This document shows, piece after piece, positions 13,301 through 17,816 of a stretch of DNA of 20,357 nucleotides. The notes below the pieces were generated by a model. It did no database searches. It saw only the letters and a program-made list of their open reading frames with translations, and was not told where the DNA came from. Source of the stretch: Thermoflexales bacterium (lineage in GTDB: Bacteria > Chloroflexota > Anaerolineae > Fen-1058). Location of the stretch: positions 1 to 20,357 of the forward strand of contig JAFGFO010000230.1 of assembly GCA_016931085.1 (NCBI GenBank), read 5' to 3'. Both the position numbers and the translations under genes were made by a program. How positions within the stretch are numbered: the first letter of the stretch is position 1; each line of letters starts with the position of its first letter.

Positions 13301-16300
13301 GCTGGCGGCAGCGTGCGAGCCTACAACCCCTATTCAACTGTCGTCAGCGACACGCTCTTGCCGGCTTACCGCGTGCAGACCACCACGTACCGCATGGCAG
13401 CCGACTATGTGATCTGGGTGCAGGATAGCGCCAGGGCAAGCCTGATGCAATGGGATGGGGTCGGCAGCCAGTGGTCGGCGCTTGGCGGCTTGCACTATAC
13501 CTTTGACGCCAACCTGGAAACGGCGCACACCGATCTGTATATCCCCTTTAGCGCTCTGAGTATTGTCGAGCCTGCCAACGCCTCGCTGTCACTGGTGGCC
13601 TTTGCCAGCGAAGAAGACGCGCTGCGCCTGTGGGCGGCGGCACCGGCCGGCAACCCGCTCAACAGCTCGCTTGTGGGGGCTGTAAGCCTCGATGGCCAGC
13701 ACGCAGCCCTGACCCAACGCTACGCCTGGCCATCCCTTGGGCCGGGCGTTTGCCCCCGCGACGGGCGGGAGCCGGCGCCTGACGTACAGGTGGAGCTCCT
13801 GGTCGAGCCGGCCGGATGGGTGTATAGCCTGCTTGGCCACGACCTGCCGGCCAGGCCAGCCGGCAAGCTGGCCGAGCTGATTGGCTGGGACGTGCTCCAA
13901 AGCGCCTTGTGCCTGGAACATCCCGAGCAGCCGGCCTGCGCCCGGCAAATCAACACGGCCAGCAGGGTCGCCTTTGACGCGCAGGCCGAGCTGGCCGGGG
14001 TGATGAATGTAGCCGCAAGGGCCTTGGGTCACGGGCAGGCACTGACGTATACGCTGCGCCTGGCCAATCGCGGCAGCGCGCCGGCGGCCGGCGTGAGGGC
14101 CCACGTGGGCAGTTGGGGGCACGTGCGCCTGCCGGGCGGCCGTATCGAGACTGAGCCGGTGACCTTGAGCGTGGGCGGCCAGTACAGCTATACCCTTGGT
14201 GCTGTGATAGACACAGCTTACGATGCCGATCACGACGACGGTTGGGGGACGCTGGACGTGGTGGTTTTTGACGACACGAGTGCGTACGCCGCGCCACACA
14301 TCTACGACTATCCCGTGGACTGGATTTACGTCGAGCACGAAATCGACCAGGCCGGGCCTGAATACGCCGAAATCCAGTCGCCGCCCGGCCTGATCGGGGC
14401 CGGCCAGACTGTGTTGGGCGGGGTGGTCTACGATCAATCGCCTGTGCCGGCCGTCACGCTGGAGATGGCAAGGCCTGGCGTCATCACGATGACGGCCATC
14501 CCCTGCCCGCAGGCCACCACGCCGGATGACGGCACCTGGTCGTGCGCTGTGGATGTGGGCGCGGCGGTGGAGAATGAGCGTTTTGAGATACGCACCCGGG
14601 CGGTCGATGTCTACGGGCAAGCAAGCGACTGGTTCGATTGGCAGCCGTTCGTGGTGGACGCCACGCCGCCCACGCTTACCCTCAGCAGCGCCACGCTCGT
14701 CGCGCTGAGCGATGGCTACATCAACGCCCAAGAGACGAATTGGCAAGGCCTGGTGCTTGACAACCGCTTGCCGCAGGCAGTCCAGGTGTGCGATCCAAGT
14801 GGAGCAGCCACCTGCCAGCAAGCCAAGGTCACGCTCGACGCCCAGACGCTGCCCAAGACGCTCTACACCTACGACCAGGCCATCTCGCAGCCCATCGGCG
14901 ATTGCGGCAGTCCGACCAGCATCCCTATCACCGTCACCGGCAGCTTTACGGTGGCCGACGTGGACGTGGGCCTGAGTATCGCGCACCCGGCCCGGGCCGA
15001 GCTGGAGGTCTACCTGGTGGCGCCTTCGGGCGTCTCGGTCACGCTCGTTCGCGGCGGGGGGAGCGCGGCCAACTATGACGTGCTTCTGAACGACGCCACC
15101 CCCGTTTCCATCCGGCGTGACGTGGCCGATCACGATACCGGCGCGCCTTATTACGACCAACCGCGCCGCCCATACAGCAGGCTGAGCGGCTTGCGCGGCC
15201 AGGCCGCCGGCGGCGTGTGGCAGTTGGTGATGTGCGATAGCCGTCCGGGCGAAAACGACGGGACGTATCGCCGGGGCCGCTTGCTGTTGCGCTCCGACGA
15301 GCTGCCGCTCAACAGCCGAGCGGACTGGTCGTACACGCTGCCGGCGGTGGGGGCGGATGGCGTCGAACAGACTTTGCTCATGAGTGCCCTGGACAGCGTG
15401 GGCAATGCTGTGACGAGCCCCATCAGCCTGAGCTTCAAGCTCGACAGCGTGGCCCCGCTCGTCACGGTGACGCATGCCCTGACGGATGGCGCGCTGCTGC
15501 ACCTGGAGGGCCTCGTCAGCGACGGCAGCGGCGTGCGAACCATGCGTTTGAACCTGCTCACGCCTGAGGGAGGTATGGAGACTCATCTCATCTCGTATGA
15601 CGGAGGGGAGTGGCTCTATCGTGATTTCCCCAATCTCGTCAAGGAGGGGACGTACAAGGTGTGGATCGAGGCCGAGGACGAGGCCGGCAACCGGCGCATC
15701 GTGGGACCCTTTGAGCTTGAGATCGTCCTGCCGCCGCCCGTCATCAGCGGCGTCCGCCCGCCGGATGGGGCCAGCGGCGTTGTCCGCAACATGCCCATTG
15801 AGGTGGACTTTAGCACCGCCATGCTGGCCGAGACGGTCAACACCTTCATCACGCCGACGGCCGTCCTGACTCCCACCTGGAACAGCGAGCGCACACGCCT
15901 GACGCTCAGGCACGACTTGTTGGACGCCGACGTGCGCTACACGCTCGTGGTGAGCAGCGGGGTCGACCTGGCCGGCACGCTGCTCCAGAACGCGCCCTAC
16001 ACCTGGAGCTTTACCACAAGCGCCCTCATCGCGCGCGAGGTGGACTTGTCGCTGAGCAAGGGACGCCTCGGATCGGGCAGTGTGCTGGCCGGCAGCCCGC
16101 TCACCTACACCTTTGCCATCACCGGCAACACGGCTGTCACGCCTGTCACGGCCGTGATCGTGGATGCCTTCAATGCTCCCTCGGCGCTGGCGGCGGTGAG
16201 CGGGCAGGGCTGCGAGTGGATGCCGGACTCATCGCTCGTCACCTGCACGACCCAGGTTGTGAGCGCCAGCATGACGCTGCTGGAATTGTCCGTGACGACC

Positions 16301-16855
16301 GCCAGCGATTATGAGGGCCTCTTGCGCAACACGGCCCACATCGAGCTGCTTGGGGCGGACGTGCTCGATCCCAACCCCGACAACGATGACGCCGGGCCGG
16401 TCTTGGTCGACGTGGTGCGCCTCCTGCGCCAGGTGGACCTGGCCTTGAGCAAGAGCGTGACAGGCACACAGCTCACAGCCGGCGAAAGCATCACCTACAC
16501 ACTGACTGTCACCAGCGATAGCGCCACGGAGGTGACCGCGCTCGTGGTGGACACCTTCGACACAGCTTTGGCCCTGGCGGCGGTGAGCGGAGAGGGCTGT
16601 ATGTGGGTGACGGGCACGGCGGTCGTGAGCTGCACGTTGATCGGCGTGTCGAGCGCCAGCCCGGCCCATGTGGCGCTGTCGGTCACGACGGACGCGGCTT
16701 TCGGGGATGACTTGAGCAACACGGCGCGTGTCTTGCCTACTCAAGGCGATGTGCTCGACCCCAACCCGGACAATGACCAGGCCGGGCCGCTGGTGGTTCA
16801 CGTCACCAGAGTTACGCGCGTCTACTTGCCGGTGGTGCTGCGCCAGTCGCCGTAG
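1358..16855 (+). CDS. Giant exported multidomain protein (TSP3, LamG x5, Ig-like, P-domain, DUF11), 5165 aa
   Basis: This is one open frame of 5165 codons, with a predicted product of about 550 kDa. Residues 1-30 form a signal peptide (MKRSRLF, hydrophobic core, AARPLDA then TP). In order I see: a soluble domain (31-320) faintly like LolA/LppX lipoprotein-carrier folds; two membrane segments (about 328-345, 352-372); a Gln/Glu/Ala coiled coil (380-412); TSP3-like DxDGDGxxD repeats (452-595); an unrecognised module (596-1061) with an EF-hand-like loop at 884-895; a hydrophobic multi-helix block (1062-1342); an unrecognised module (1343-1622); more TSP3 repeats (1624-1750); five LamG-type domains (about 1858-2888 and 3165-3378); Ig-like domains; a CBM9-like stretch (3929-4108); a proprotein-convertase P-domain (4504-4652); a Big_5 domain (4792-4887); two DUF11 repeats (4894-5157); and the tail VYLPVVLRQSP. 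No catalytic domain is recognisable. The likely role is surface binding or adhesion, possibly to glycans; this is inferred from domains only. It is monocistronic, with a hairpin after the stop. Confidence 0.96.
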   Translation: MKRSRLFVYTTLFVSVLVVLFAARPLDATPMNEFVLETRAVGQRLSAARQVEAAWQRATDTGAYEYTSELVQTTWPLLKLENVGLSSTEERLYIEGETNVANKALYMKLWSGGGNALTGDSSLSIRVEGDQAWGRTGSSDWQELEEDVTDLFAPGGDPLGYLAAARDVALAGTETRRLPSPAEGVGYEAITFARYTFKLDGPSFARAMRDQMEAELLRKGELPPGVRLDVARVYAGMEGSGEMWVDGRGLPLRLALQAEFPPDRLERVEVHITTDFTFRSLGVAPKVAGALGSPPAGVSWLTGVSSKLQSSPFIPYSLLPTPQSLGSALPVAVCMALATLLILCRNSKKLYATVVVSIVVSMVFTPLLQSQHAYAFQEKQAAAHAQLEEQREARQAQQEAEASLLARDFDPHQDPLANQQISKSANLQVSKSANLQSSSLSPHTREISISSADTDGDGLSDAQEEEIGTRSGKDCGGDAACLAAAADTDGDGLGDGIEFFELGTLPTEADSDNDGLHDGAEVAGFADASGKRWYLDPANADSNGDGVPDSLECFASEGGELEDCPDTDGDGTPDVFDFDDDEDGVPDELDTARTTMVGQLVSETLQLQDRTFEFELSDLQVDRPVYMDFQLRPANPDHLWYTLNVLDWPSPDKEGQVQRVNETKLGDSGKDANGDMRLIPLLEIEIPFQAGHYGNLPVLPGAPQLTTSLPITAWLDVEQAEMFALAVRKKNQAGDLLVYVPLTLIQDRGNRPVAFGARMFYRPSVARADGSGLAEAGPAQKARLVWLVQAKTDTCTPPAGQSWDTYCEDDAHWIENEGAIIHSYYDDWYLTGLSVREDHGLKVGVAFEDPDFVVRQGYDPATHYDAYLWGLALGLDKSFMAGRDQDGDGQRDLTIADIQARFDRRYNQAVPEEERWSIPQDALLVETYTFTHQSYLAHIPMTHTPQILSGYFLGADEQPKIQNPSLLFLREERFRSASLDMASPVVQHSVARQGGLLPTNRVKLSMGLEDVPETELVAMNWSPYRHVGAALWEQDSIDEYVAKLQGRLRPSFEADSDLGVDPLVVEGALVVATSFYLTLFAGLNTVVCMHDTLLATPAAQDDAAISYSLAKLGGSMAKMAVMEVATQAARFINWCGGLGIKFRGAGWADELLGFLKATGSDATGTLGALSNLWKGKSFLGKLGPGLLVVGALAGVGLITFIIAGSLLDLRAVDYVIAGISLAVAIYSVYSAISTLVTVAKGGWNTFVNVASTVTKASVVAAVIGLIITAIAAVGFFLYGVISGGLEFFSLAFDQALANMAATLVVAVLMTVIALIPVVGAIIVAIVGLIDAVIAVGCLIAGEFVDIEGGSQWWQRMLKNYVCPGISGFLVKLVTFSMYSQVPLIDLKAKDRLNLTNFKINVTDPSLGMAVGNKPAISADAVTTLYRNLPINPYDWQYVDDFEDVYGEIEELVEDIGWGFVYFWQWFDDYIDDATFRYAFVPADQPYLQVETGQMQSEWQPASSWGGWSFADNKRFMATQRVDSSRLITFTQPGLNVDMPLYMEEAYAMYAQECIIVSVPVPPGIPVPVVVCWLRDDKGDSRIDMGESFKFDIFPSDLDGFYRLAERGSGGYALAWDERFPVLADADGDGLRSQALGGNDPDDGSPDSDRDGVSDFYEIQHGMNPFQADADGDGLDDYWELFYHTDPLRADTDGDGLSDKEEIDGWQCVYAFDELDEPLATLVSSNPLDPDTDGDGLTDKLEKAYGYNPRVYSELDVLAISSRLDDPDGIVAPGARLAYTATIENNLRDRYALGLLELDFPLAVQNEDVEARIYTLPPRQQAAIEGHVTVSPGLTRSQALSLTNRAGANIADLRGEAGGRILWLHLNESAGATAFADASLLGHDGACSGSACPAAGLAGYAGSGPYFDGVDDVLDVAPLDVPESGYSLALWFKTTCANCGLFSVVAAGTSDSDRHVYLSNGRVCARVWSNETICSPDASYANGQWHHVVHSLGAEGQKLYLDGVRQASGSKSSSNFDWQDAVRVGYSVDAGQGHFSGLIDEVEIYPRALAAEEAAAFVKDPVFHARFDDTQYGYVYDAMAGTAYLYLGDNSSNQHVIKCDPLKNEPLIVMFPSEQLKTGLDMACPTLGASAPLGKGLSLPDRAVPYPLSAGPSASLDLSGGRFSQALWIYPQATTSHAQGVLGYSPQVHDPANPDSQRESNYPSRTAYPSIFIVDQTKLRLGFGDGSYWRSFTSDSILRLNAWNHVVVTYGDDVYRVYVDGEEKASHSFGAGVRPSPTAQFEIGRGTHCATMQDRDLHCISEEACDDGDCTIWRSMEFRGVFDGYTTWTHYGVDAGEDHGHTILRNYCESGTLEVWEDDWVFGVRDDEKISSYTFNFYDPSRSEWSQLFEGGQKWWEGSTAVNLNLTHVNPSIPFKGKLDDLAIYRRTLAAEEVQDLYESTFRLLELRFDQPPGSAAFADSSGNGRVGTCDPAAGACPDSGLPGRANQALRFDGANDYVALPDLGSQERLAVGLWVNVAQLPLSGTLTSLIHHDGWNAAGQVHMHLNHEGKLTFTVNSNAPHTFESNFSFASALNRWVHLAYVYDSLAKTFALYVDGHLDVSGSYTTAYPASLGPARLGSWNGFSGSGERWFKGLFDYVVVLRQALDANGVRVLMNEAPALSLRLDEPLLAPGTSLTTTTFANVAAPGLSGACVLSPAENECACPAAGAKGQMRQAVVMSGLLHDTPTGSGAFECVSVPSDSTPASFTIGGWFKPDKKRWSGDQQLIRKVGSYELSILEGTLQVSFDVVQGSRAPQAITSIASPGSLLLNQWNHVVATFEYAGAAGGVMRLYINGSQQASGTILWAAGQNDNPITIGKSFAGRADEIVVYNSALDRRAVNELYEYQAAWYDTSSSHDITVDVDDPGVRLDLSAAYLPRRDVVMAVVATDTTSLVTGVEVKIEDNFQTRDWFAASRDRDVWLFTFVPLAGGEHTFYVRATDSVGHVAESHKTVILDGVAPVASLDPGFTANVLTPVSDSVRLAGTAYDLSEQVGWASGLRAVYVDVVDGRGVSVGGEQAATLAGANWSVNYPFPFPSNGRYAIRVRAVDRVGNESRNWGRSAQPPRQVSSNELPVTSSQQPASSSQQPLIQLDGTAPLADITGHSGERYALAGVGASLPVITGTVSEVPYPTGPALHMHLEEAPGAALFHDGSRYQAAGACSGGACPNAGLAGQSGLAAGFDGGDAINLGRSLPLGTLPNAGGFSLMAWVNLSSTTGLQHILASAKTASPGNGFGFAVKDAGLQLDAYGAGLYETSQVTLTSGAWTHVAVVVERAAASQAQVATFYVDGLARQTITHTTPISANLDDDTLVGLGLHGLLDELVVYDRALTADQILSIARPAAGGVASLEIGFLHVKDRDDPEGITWLPVALDQAGEAFSTWHYTLPAGLQGPYQVHLRTTDAFSQSLTLPNVWQGDVDTLAPDAQLVHYGPRFPGDRDIYWCEAEDFNLSSYNYDCPAPGSQAFYQDAAWYTALFSQTKLYRYQSPPALVQSVSPADTLTACDLFGACTSVTRTSYAEPWTAGVVILTPTTGSVFTTLDPIQVSGQAYAQAGLQDLTVTANEQSIHTSPLTGTSQAWTANWSPSADGAYRLLAAIHDTSARAITSAAPIAGKAGLETLVYVDRGAPQISIATERITRQNFANGYVSVRGQVNESAGISSLQARLNDGEWQDIPHTFQPGWQPWSASLYAGSLAPPDGQTYTLTARVVDVAGREAVASRLLPADAAAPAAFEITLAYTDSAGLEQVIRPGATIHDVLSPTLMGVWTASADGSHPGGSSGPVSYHVEWIEHLTQTTRVLQSADVSDPRLATLAAGEAQKLSLRVTARDAYDNQTVQAFGPFYVDYERTPAYVGLDASGGLGRPPYRGWLEAPCNLLGVDERIALHAQAGAALGDAQRFYATWHTPAPSQGEGRGGGLRLAWTGANWDGDGDLFIYLDVVDAQHPQAGGSVRAYNPYSTVVSDTLLPAYRVQTTTYRMAADYVIWVQDSARASLMQWDGVGSQWSALGGLHYTFDANLETAHTDLYIPFSALSIVEPANASLSLVAFASEEDALRLWAAAPAGNPLNSSLVGAVSLDGQHAALTQRYAWPSLGPGVCPRDGREPAPDVQVELLVEPAGWVYSLLGHDLPARPAGKLAELIGWDVLQSALCLEHPEQPACARQINTASRVAFDAQAELAGVMNVAARALGHGQALTYTLRLANRGSAPAAGVRAHVGSWGHVRLPGGRIETEPVTLSVGGQYSYTLGAVIDTAYDADHDDGWGTLDVVVFDDTSAYAAPHIYDYPVDWIYVEHEIDQAGPEYAEIQSPPGLIGAGQTVLGGVVYDQSPVPAVTLEMARPGVITMTAIPCPQATTPDDGTWSCAVDVGAAVENERFEIRTRAVDVYGQASDWFDWQPFVVDATPPTLTLSSATLVALSDGYINAQETNWQGLVLDNRLPQAVQVCDPSGAATCQQAKVTLDAQTLPKTLYTYDQAISQPIGDCGSPTSIPITVTGSFTVADVDVGLSIAHPARAELEVYLVAPSGVSVTLVRGGGSAANYDVLLNDATPVSIRRDVADHDTGAPYYDQPRRPYSRLSGLRGQAAGGVWQLVMCDSRPGENDGTYRRGRLLLRSDELPLNSRADWSYTLPAVGADGVEQTLLMSALDSVGNAVTSPISLSFKLDSVAPLVTVTHALTDGALLHLEGLVSDGSGVRTMRLNLLTPEGGMETHLISYDGGEWLYRDFPNLVKEGTYKVWIEAEDEAGNRRIVGPFELEIVLPPPVISGVRPPDGASGVVRNMPIEVDFSTAMLAETVNTFITPTAVLTPTWNSERTRLTLRHDLLDADVRYTLVVSSGVDLAGTLLQNAPYTWSFTTSALIAREVDLSLSKGRLGSGSVLAGSPLTYTFAITGNTAVTPVTAVIVDAFNAPSALAAVSGQGCEWMPDSSLVTCTTQVVSASMTLLELSVTTASDYEGLLRNTAHIELLGADVLDPNPDNDDAGPVLVDVVRLLRQVDLALSKSVTGTQLTAGESITYTLTVTSDSATEVTALVVDTFDTALALAAVSGEGCMWVTGTAVVSCTLIGVSSASPAHVALSVTTDAAFGDDLSNTARVLPTQGDVLDPNPDNDQAGPLVVHVTRVTRVYLPVVLRQSP
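2297..2331 (+). repeat. Five tandem 7-bp units (ATTCCCT type) translated in frame
   Basis: Units ATTCCCT, ATTCCCT, ACTCCCT, ACTCCTC and AATCCCT lie head to tail. The period is not a multiple of three, yet the frame stays open (PYSLLPTPQSL). They sit at the junction between the N-terminal soluble domain and the first internal membrane segment of the giant protein. Confidence 0.8.
2609..2664 (+). repeat. Seven tandem 8-bp units (AATCAGCA type) translated in frame
   Basis: Seven copies of AATCAGCA with single-base variants (AATCTGCA, AGTCAGCA) make a 56-bp array. Three units equal 24 bases, so the product shows an eight-residue repeat (SKSANLQV). The array lies between the coiled coil and the first TSP3 cluster of the giant protein. 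Confidence 0.85.
2711..3141 (+). other. First TSP3-like calcium-binding repeat cluster (residues 452-595 of the giant protein)
   Basis: Repeated DTDGDGLSD, DTDGDGLGD, DSDNDGLHD, DSNGDGVPD and DTDGDGTPD loops are spaced by short helical or linker segments. Such acidic loops bind calcium in thrombospondin type 3 and related bacterial surface proteins. They imply that the region is rigid only in a calcium-rich, extracytoplasmic setting. Confidence 0.88.
4541..5385 (+). other. Hydrophobic multi-helix block inside the giant protein (residues 1062-1342)
   Basis: Long runs of Ala, Val, Ile, Leu and Gly form at least four strong helical membrane-type segments near residues 1184-1210, 1212-1239, 1257-1285 and 1297-1342, with two weaker ones near 1063-1085 and 1115-1135. 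The spacers include short Lys/Trp-containing loops. The block is bounded on both sides by soluble, exported-type modules. It could anchor the protein in the membrane, or be a membrane-inserting segment as in toxin translocation domains; I recognise no family. Confidence 0.7.
6227..6607 (+). other. Second TSP3-like calcium-binding repeat cluster (residues 1624-1750)
   Basis: Loops DADGDGLRS, DSDRDGVSD, DADGDGLDD, DTDGDGLSD and DTDGDGLTD alternate with segments such as YEIQHGMNPF and WELFYHTDPL, the usual bacterial form of these repeats. The cluster separates the membrane-associated half from the LamG/Ig half. Confidence 0.88.
6931..7533 (+). other. LamG/concanavalin-like domain 1 of the giant protein
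   Basis: The LamG fold (jelly-roll, carbohydrate or protein binding) is shown by the FDG motif after the Cys pair, ALWF, NGQWHHVV, LYLDGVRQASG and GLIDEVEIYPRAL, in family order. It also has the CSGSACPAAGLAG insert with two Cys codons at 7013 and 7028. Confidence 0.85.
7534..8680 (+). other. LamG domain 2, enlarged by an internal insert
   Basis: Core motifs are QALWIYPQ, LNAWNHVVVTYG, VYVDGEEKASH and GKLDDLAIYRRTLAAEEV. At about 380 residues it is nearly twice the size of its neighbours. The extra part (about 8210-8590) falls between the EIGRG strand and the final GKLDDLAIY strand. It is rich in Asp, Trp and Cys and has no family I recognise. Confidence 0.75.
8681..9325 (+). other. LamG domain 3
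   Basis: Motifs are LRFDGANDYVALP, VGLWVNV, LNRWVHLAYVY, LYVDGHLDVSG and GLFDYVVVLRQAL, preceded by TCDPAAGACPDSGLPG with Cys codons at 8762 and 8783. It has the normal LamG length of about 215 residues. Confidence 0.82.
9326..10020 (+). other. LamG domain 4
   Basis: Motifs are FTIGGWFKP, LNQWNHVVATF, LYINGSQQASG and GRADEIVVYNSALDRRAV. The Cys-containing insert before the first core strand is longer here (ACVLSPAENECACPAAG). It leads into Ig-like modules. Confidence 0.82.
10674..10729 (+). repeat. Four tandem 14-bp units (YTYCCAGYARCSAG type) translated in frame
   Basis: Units TTTCCAGCAACGAG, CTTCCAGTAACGAG, CTCCCAGCAACCAG and CTTCCAGCAGCCAG form a 56-bp array. It encodes a Ser/Gln/Pro linker (SSNELPVTSSQQPASSSQQP) between an Ig-like module and the region before LamG 5. 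The unit is itself two related heptads. Confidence 0.82.
10866..11490 (+). other. LamG domain 5
   Basis: Motifs are FDGGDAINLG, FSLMAWVNL, SGAWTHVAVVV, FYVDGLARQT and GLLDELVVYDRALTADQI, with CSGGACPNAGLAG upstream (Cys codons 10952 and 10966). It is separated from LamG 4 by Ig-like modules and a repeat-derived linker. Confidence 0.82.
13141..13680 (+). other. CBM9-like beta-sandwich stretch of the giant protein (residues 3929-4108)
   Basis: The run LRLAWTGANWDGDGDLFIYLD, then ADYVIWVQ, then LMQWDG, then DLYIPFSALSI resembles family 9 carbohydrate-binding-like domains in order and spacing. No ligand residues can be assigned by eye. An in-frame GC-rich hairpin repeat interrupts its N-terminal part. 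Confidence 0.4.
13182..13213 (+). repeat. GC-rich hairpin repeat of intergenic type, translated in frame
   Basis: CCCCCT (13182-13187), CGC and AGGGGG (13191-13196) form a perfect 6-bp stem with a 3-nt loop, followed by AGGGTCGGGGTGGGGG-like sequence. From memory this matches a widespread bacterial intergenic repeat (CCCTC, loop, GAGGG, then GGGGTGAGGG). Here it encodes PSQGEGRGGG inside the giant protein. Confidence 0.65.
14868..15315 (+). other. Proprotein-convertase P-domain (residues 4504-4652 of the giant protein)
   Basis: The pattern VADVDVGLSIAHPARAELEV, then YLVAPSGVSVTLVRGGG, then a late GVWQLVMCD with GTYRRGRLLL is the P-domain consensus (H..R.DL.V.L.SPSGT, then G.W.L.V.D, then G.L..W.L). 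These domains normally follow a subtilase or metalloprotease domain and help it fold or bind. No protease is found in this protein. Confidence 0.82.
15733..16020 (+). other. Big_5 (SbsA-type) Ig-like domain, residues 4792-4887
   Basis: It starts PPVISGVRPPDGASGV, continues with IEVDFSTAM and ends YTLVVSSGVDLAGTLL...YTWSFTTS, the classic Big_5 layout (P.dG...v......i.v.FS..m, then Y.....gv.D..G, then wsFtT). Such domains are structural spacers of S-layer and surface proteins. Confidence 0.85.
16039..16828 (+). other. Two tandem DUF11 repeats at the C-terminus (residues 4894-5157)
   Basis: Both units start VDLxLSK, have a TYTxxITxx strand, a CxW...CT pair, then LSVTT, NTA and DVLDPNPDND.AGP.VV. 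The DNA of the two ends is also clearly related, so this is a fairly recent duplication. DUF11 repeats are stalk modules placed before cell-envelope attachment signals. Confidence 0.88.
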
Positions 16856-16860
16856 CTTTC

Positions 16861-16910
16861 AGACCCTAAAGGTCTTGGGCTATAAGAATAGCCTTAAACC
16901 TTTAGGGTCT
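16861..16910 (+). terminator. 50-nt hairpin between convergent genes (possible bidirectional terminator)
   Basis: A perfect 13-bp outer stem (AGACCCTAAAGGT at 16861-16873 with ACCTTTAGGGTCT at 16898-16910) encloses a second 6-bp stem (GGCTAT at 16878-16883, ATAGCC at 16888-16893) with AAGA in the loop. It lies 6 bp after the giant gene's stop and 30 bp from the convergent gene's stop. Neither side has a T-run, so it is not a classic intrinsic terminator and may instead be a dispersed repeat. Confidence 0.6.
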
Positions 16911-16939
16911 ATTCCTTGGTTGAGGGCGCGTCGGCCACC

Positions 16940-17692
16940 TCACTTGCGTGGACTGAACCGTCGTAGGAGCATGAGAGACCCGATGGACATTATAAGAAGA
17001 AGCACAAGCGGGGCGGTGAGCAGCAGGGACACAAGATCTGCTTCGCCGGCAGACAATCTGGCAATCGTGTATACTAAGGCGAACCCACTGATCATGAGGA
17101 GTGAGACACCACCTATAGGTAAGATTAAGCGCCATATAGCCCTTGCTTTGGCCTCTTGTTTTTGCCAGAGAACGCTCTCTCGCTGGCGCTGCTCTTGTTC
17201 AACTCGCTCGTACTGCTCCAGCTTGGACAGCGTCTGTTGGCGCACTGACATAATGAAGGCTTCTACATTCACGCCGCAGTAGGGACACACCTCGGCTGTC
17301 GGGCCGATGGTCCGCCCGCAGGACGGACAGCCATCCGACTCGCGGTAGCGGCCACTCAGCGGGGCGCTCGAATCACTCCAGGTATAGGCACTTTCGGCCG
17401 GCCCAGGTTGGGCGATCGCCGTCCCGCAGTAGGGGCAAAAGAGACTGCCCCTTGGCACTTGCTGCCCGCATGCCTGGCATGGGTTCAATACCGCCAAGCG
17501 CTGCAAGGCTGCGCCGCACATGTGGCAAAAGGCCGCTTCATTCAGCACGGCATTTTGGCAGCGCGGGCACTTGACAACGCCGGCGCCGAATAGTCCCAGC
17601 AGCGTGTTGCATTGAGAGCAGCGATACTGCCCCGCGCCGATGGCCCGCACGCCCTCAGCGCCGCACTTGAGACATCTCAGGCCCGTGTCCAT
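16940..17692 (-). CDS. Four-zinc-ribbon, two-helix membrane protein, 250 aa
   Basis: No specific function is known to me. Four zinc ribbons are clear from Cys pairs at residues 7/10 with 25/28, 42/45 with 56/59, 72/75 with 86/89, and 122/125 with 136/139, the last three in the CPxCG/CPYCG style. A charged Glu/Gln/Arg helix (149-183) follows, then two membrane helices (about 187-211 and 220-243) and a basic C-terminus. With no signal peptide and an N-terminus full of reduced Cys, I infer that the ribbons face the cytoplasm and the protein is anchored by its C-terminal hairpin. AGGGAGGG (17697-17704, complement) four bases before the ATG supports this start. It is convergent with the giant gene. 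Such proteins are usually annotated as double zinc ribbon or hypothetical. I am sure of the gene and the fold, not the role. Confidence 0.92.
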   Translation of the reverse strand: MDTGLRCLKCGAEGVRAIGAGQYRCSQCNTLLGLFGAGVVKCPRCQNAVLNEAAFCHMCGAALQRLAVLNPCQACGQQVPRGSLFCPYCGTAIAQPGPAESAYTWSDSSAPLSGRYRESDGCPSCGRTIGPTAEVCPYCGVNVEAFIMSVRQQTLSKLEQYERVEQEQRQRESVLWQKQEAKARAIWRLILPIGGVSLLMISGFALVYTIARLSAGEADLVSLLLTAPLVLLLIMSIGSLMLLRRFSPRK

Positions 17693-17816
17693 CTAGCCCT
17701 CCCTGTTTGCCGCAAGATACGTTCCATAAATCACGGTTTGGGGCATTCGAAGCGAAAGGCAATTGCGGGCATACATCCCCCACAATGGCGTCATTTTGCG
17801 GCCTGTCGCCCCATTT

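Noticed and set aside
13589..15913. A 774-codon minus-strand frame
   Set aside because: Same cause: a shadow of the forward gene, whose P-domain and Ig-like motifs are clear on the plus strand. The translation is Arg/His-rich without recognisable motifs.
15733..16855. Polymorphic-toxin style C-terminus on the giant protein
   Set aside because: The C-terminus is made of Big_5 and DUF11 stalk modules with no toxin domain, and no immunity-type small gene follows.
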